Shown here: positions 5,797-7,071 of the stretch, piece after piece
Layout: every line of letters starts with the position of its first letter
How positions within the stretch are numbered: the first letter of the stretch is position 1
DNA from: Clostridia bacterium
GTDB lineage: Bacteria; Bacillota_A; Clostridia; Peptostreptococcales; Anaerovoracaceae
Assembly (NCBI GenBank): GCA_024403175.1
Contig: JAKSSI010000067.1
Coordinates: 1-7,071 of the forward strand
Reading direction: 5' to 3'
DNA: 7,071 nt
The notes under the pieces: model-generated
Database searches by the model: none
Told to the model about the DNA's origin: nothing
The model's input: the letters and a program-made list of their open reading frames with translations, nothing else
Program-made: the position numbers and the translations under genes

Positions 5797-7071
5797 ATGG
5801 CTTGGACAGAGGCACAGAAAAAAGTAATAGATTCAAGAAATGAAAGTCTTTTGGTATCTGCGGCAGCAGGTTCTGGTAAGACGAGCGTTCTTGTAGAAAG
5901 AGTAACTCAGCTTCTTAGAGAAGGAGCTGAGCTTTCACGTTTGCTTATTGTTACTTTTACGAATGCCGCTGCTGGAGAAATGAAAGAAAGAATAGCCAAT
6001 ACACTAGGCTCTTCTTATGTTAGACATTCTCACATTTGCACATTCCATAAATTTGCCATTGATGTTATCCAGCAGTACTACCACATTATAGGCATCAACC
6101 CTGCGGTTCAGATTTGCGACGAATACAATCAAAGCATTTTTAAATCCGAAGCTTTAGATGAAATGTTTGAAGAACTTTTCGAAGCAGAAGATCCTGATTT
6201 TATAGACTTTTTAAACTGCTATTGTTCACCAAAGAGCAATCAGAATGCAAAGGAAATGATACTTGCATTCCATAACTTTTTAGAAAGTCTTCCAAATCCA
6301 GAAGTTTATGCCGAGGCTATTAAAAATGGGTCGGCATTTGACGATGAAAAGTATTTGTCTTTCTTTAAAGCTATAGTTCAAAACTCTTTAAGCAATTCAT
6401 TATCTGCGCTTGATAGAGCAAAGAACATGCTTTTGCATCCGGAAAACGAAGTGGATGAGACGCTGGTAGACGCTGTTACTCCTTGCCCTAAGCTTGCTGA
6501 AAAAGTGGCTACAGACTACGAAGAGCTTAAGGCTATTTACGACAAAATTGAATCGGATGGAGTGGAATACATAAAGCTTCTTTCTGAGTATTCTTTTATG
6601 CGAATGGCGGCAACAAATCCGGAAAAGCCTACTTACAATCTTATTAAGGGTAAGTTTGCTTTTATAAGAGATATTGCTACAAGCGCAGTAAAAAAGATGA
6701 AGGCAGACTATTCTTCCTTTAGCATTGAAGGCTTTATGGCTGAAAAGCAAGCTATGGAAAAGCCTCTTTCTACACTGGTTTCATTAACAAATAACTTTAC
6801 AGATAGATACCAGGCTAAAAAGAGAGCATCGAATCTTTTAGACTTTTCTGATATAGAGCATTTTGCTTTAAAGATTTTAGAAGATGAAAATGTTTGCAAA
6901 GAACTTCGTGAAAGCTTTGATTACATTTTCGTAGATGAATACCAAGACAGTAACTTGGTTCAGGACGAACTTATTTCTAGAATTAGCCGTAAGGACAATG
7001 TCTTTATGGTAGGCGATGTAAAGCAGAGCATCTACAAATTTAGACTTGCCGAACCAGAACTGTTTCTTTCC
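5797..7071 (+). CDS. addA: AddA, ATP-dependent helicase/nuclease subunit A (5' part, runs off the window)
   Basis: The open frame from ATG 5797 continues to the window edge (425 residues seen; full AddA is usually about 1,150-1,250). AddA is the UvrD-like 3'-5' helicase and C-terminal nuclease subunit of AddAB, which resects double-strand DNA ends for RecA loading and is the functional counterpart of RecBCD. Visible are the Q-motif region WTEAQ (3-7), Walker A SAAAGSGKTS (21-30) with Lys28, motif Ia TFTNAAAGEMKERI (53-66), the segment CTFHKFAIDVIQQYY (81-95; homologues more often have HSFC), LLDFSDIEH before motif II, Walker B VDEYQD (379-384), and motif III VGDVKQSIYKFR (405-416). The GDVKQSIYRFR-type block and the SAAAGSGKT start favour AddA over PcrA or UvrD. 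The ATG directly abuts the previous TAA; AAAGGTAGGT at 5775-5784 can serve as ribosome binding site. addB, often immediately upstream in Bacillota, is not there. The nuclease domain lies beyond the window and cannot be judged. Confidence 0.93.
   Translation, partial: MAWTEAQKKVIDSRNESLLVSAAAGSGKTSVLVERVTQLLREGAELSRLLIVTFTNAAAGEMKERIANTLGSSYVRHSHICTFHKFAIDVIQQYYHIIGINPAVQICDEYNQSIFKSEALDEMFEELFEAEDPDFIDFLNCYCSPKSNQNAKEMILAFHNFLESLPNPEVYAEAIKNGSAFDDEKYLSFFKAIVQNSLSNSLSALDRAKNMLLHPENEVDETLVDAVTPCPKLAEKVATDYEELKAIYDKIESDGVEYIKLLSEYSFMRMAATNPEKPTYNLIKGKFAFIRDIATSAVKKMKADYSSFSIEGFMAEKQAMEKPLSTLVSLTNNFTDRYQAKKRASNLLDFSDIEHFALKILEDENVCKELRESFDYIFVDEYQDSNLVQDELISRISRKDNVFMVGDVKQSIYKFRLAEPELFLS

Noticed and set aside
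6400..6750. Minus-strand open frame of 116 codons opposite addA
   Set aside because: Inside addA coding sequence; Cys-, Phe- and Arg-rich shadow with no family resemblance.
1..7071. Defence island, prophage or mobile element
   Set aside because: Apart from the AddA recombination enzyme, which is a housekeeping repair protein, there are no transposase, integrase, phage, toxin or CRISPR signals.

Overview
The window reads as a chromosomal, protein-dense stretch of a low-GC Gram-positive bacterium, most likely an anaerobic member of the Bacillota (class Clostridia). The evidence is A/T-leaning codon choice (CTT leucine and AGA arginine are favoured), strong GGAGG-type ribosome binding sites, an AddA-type (not RecB-type) recombination nuclease, a cofactor-independent phosphoglycerate mutase, and two flavoprotein families that are common in Clostridia. 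Genus cannot be assigned from the sequence alone. No RNA gene, mobile element, CRISPR array, terminator hairpin or long DNA repeat was seen.

Layout, all on the + strand: (1) 3-320, the C-terminal end of LivF, an ATPase of a branched-chain amino acid ABC transporter; (2) 320-1606, a six-helix HdeD/DUF308-like membrane protein with an unusually long, charged cytoplasmic tail; (3) 1606-3153, gpmI, the cofactor-independent phosphoglycerate mutase of glycolysis; (4) 3150-4691, a COG2509-type FAD-dependent dehydrogenase of unknown substrate; (5) 4678-5796, a shortened HI0933/BaiN-type flavoprotein; (6) 5797-7071, the N-terminal third or so of AddA, the helicase-nuclease subunit of the AddAB double-strand-break repair enzyme, cut by the window edge.

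There is no intergenic DNA. The five junctions are TAATG, TAATG, TAAGTGA, a 14-base overlap, and TAA directly followed by ATG. The simplest reading is one transcription unit with translational coupling, running from the liv transporter genes into addA, although promoters inside genes cannot be excluded. The products do not form one obvious pathway: amino acid uptake, an unknown membrane protein, glycolysis, two orphan oxidoreductases and DNA repair.

No clearly new defence or mobile system is visible. The items most worth a second look are the long tail of the HdeD-like protein, which carries a recurring aromatic-Thr/Asn-Leu-Glu-Glu motif; a cysteine cluster inserted in the phosphoglycerate mutase; the compact BaiN-like flavoprotein; and addA lacking addB immediately upstream.
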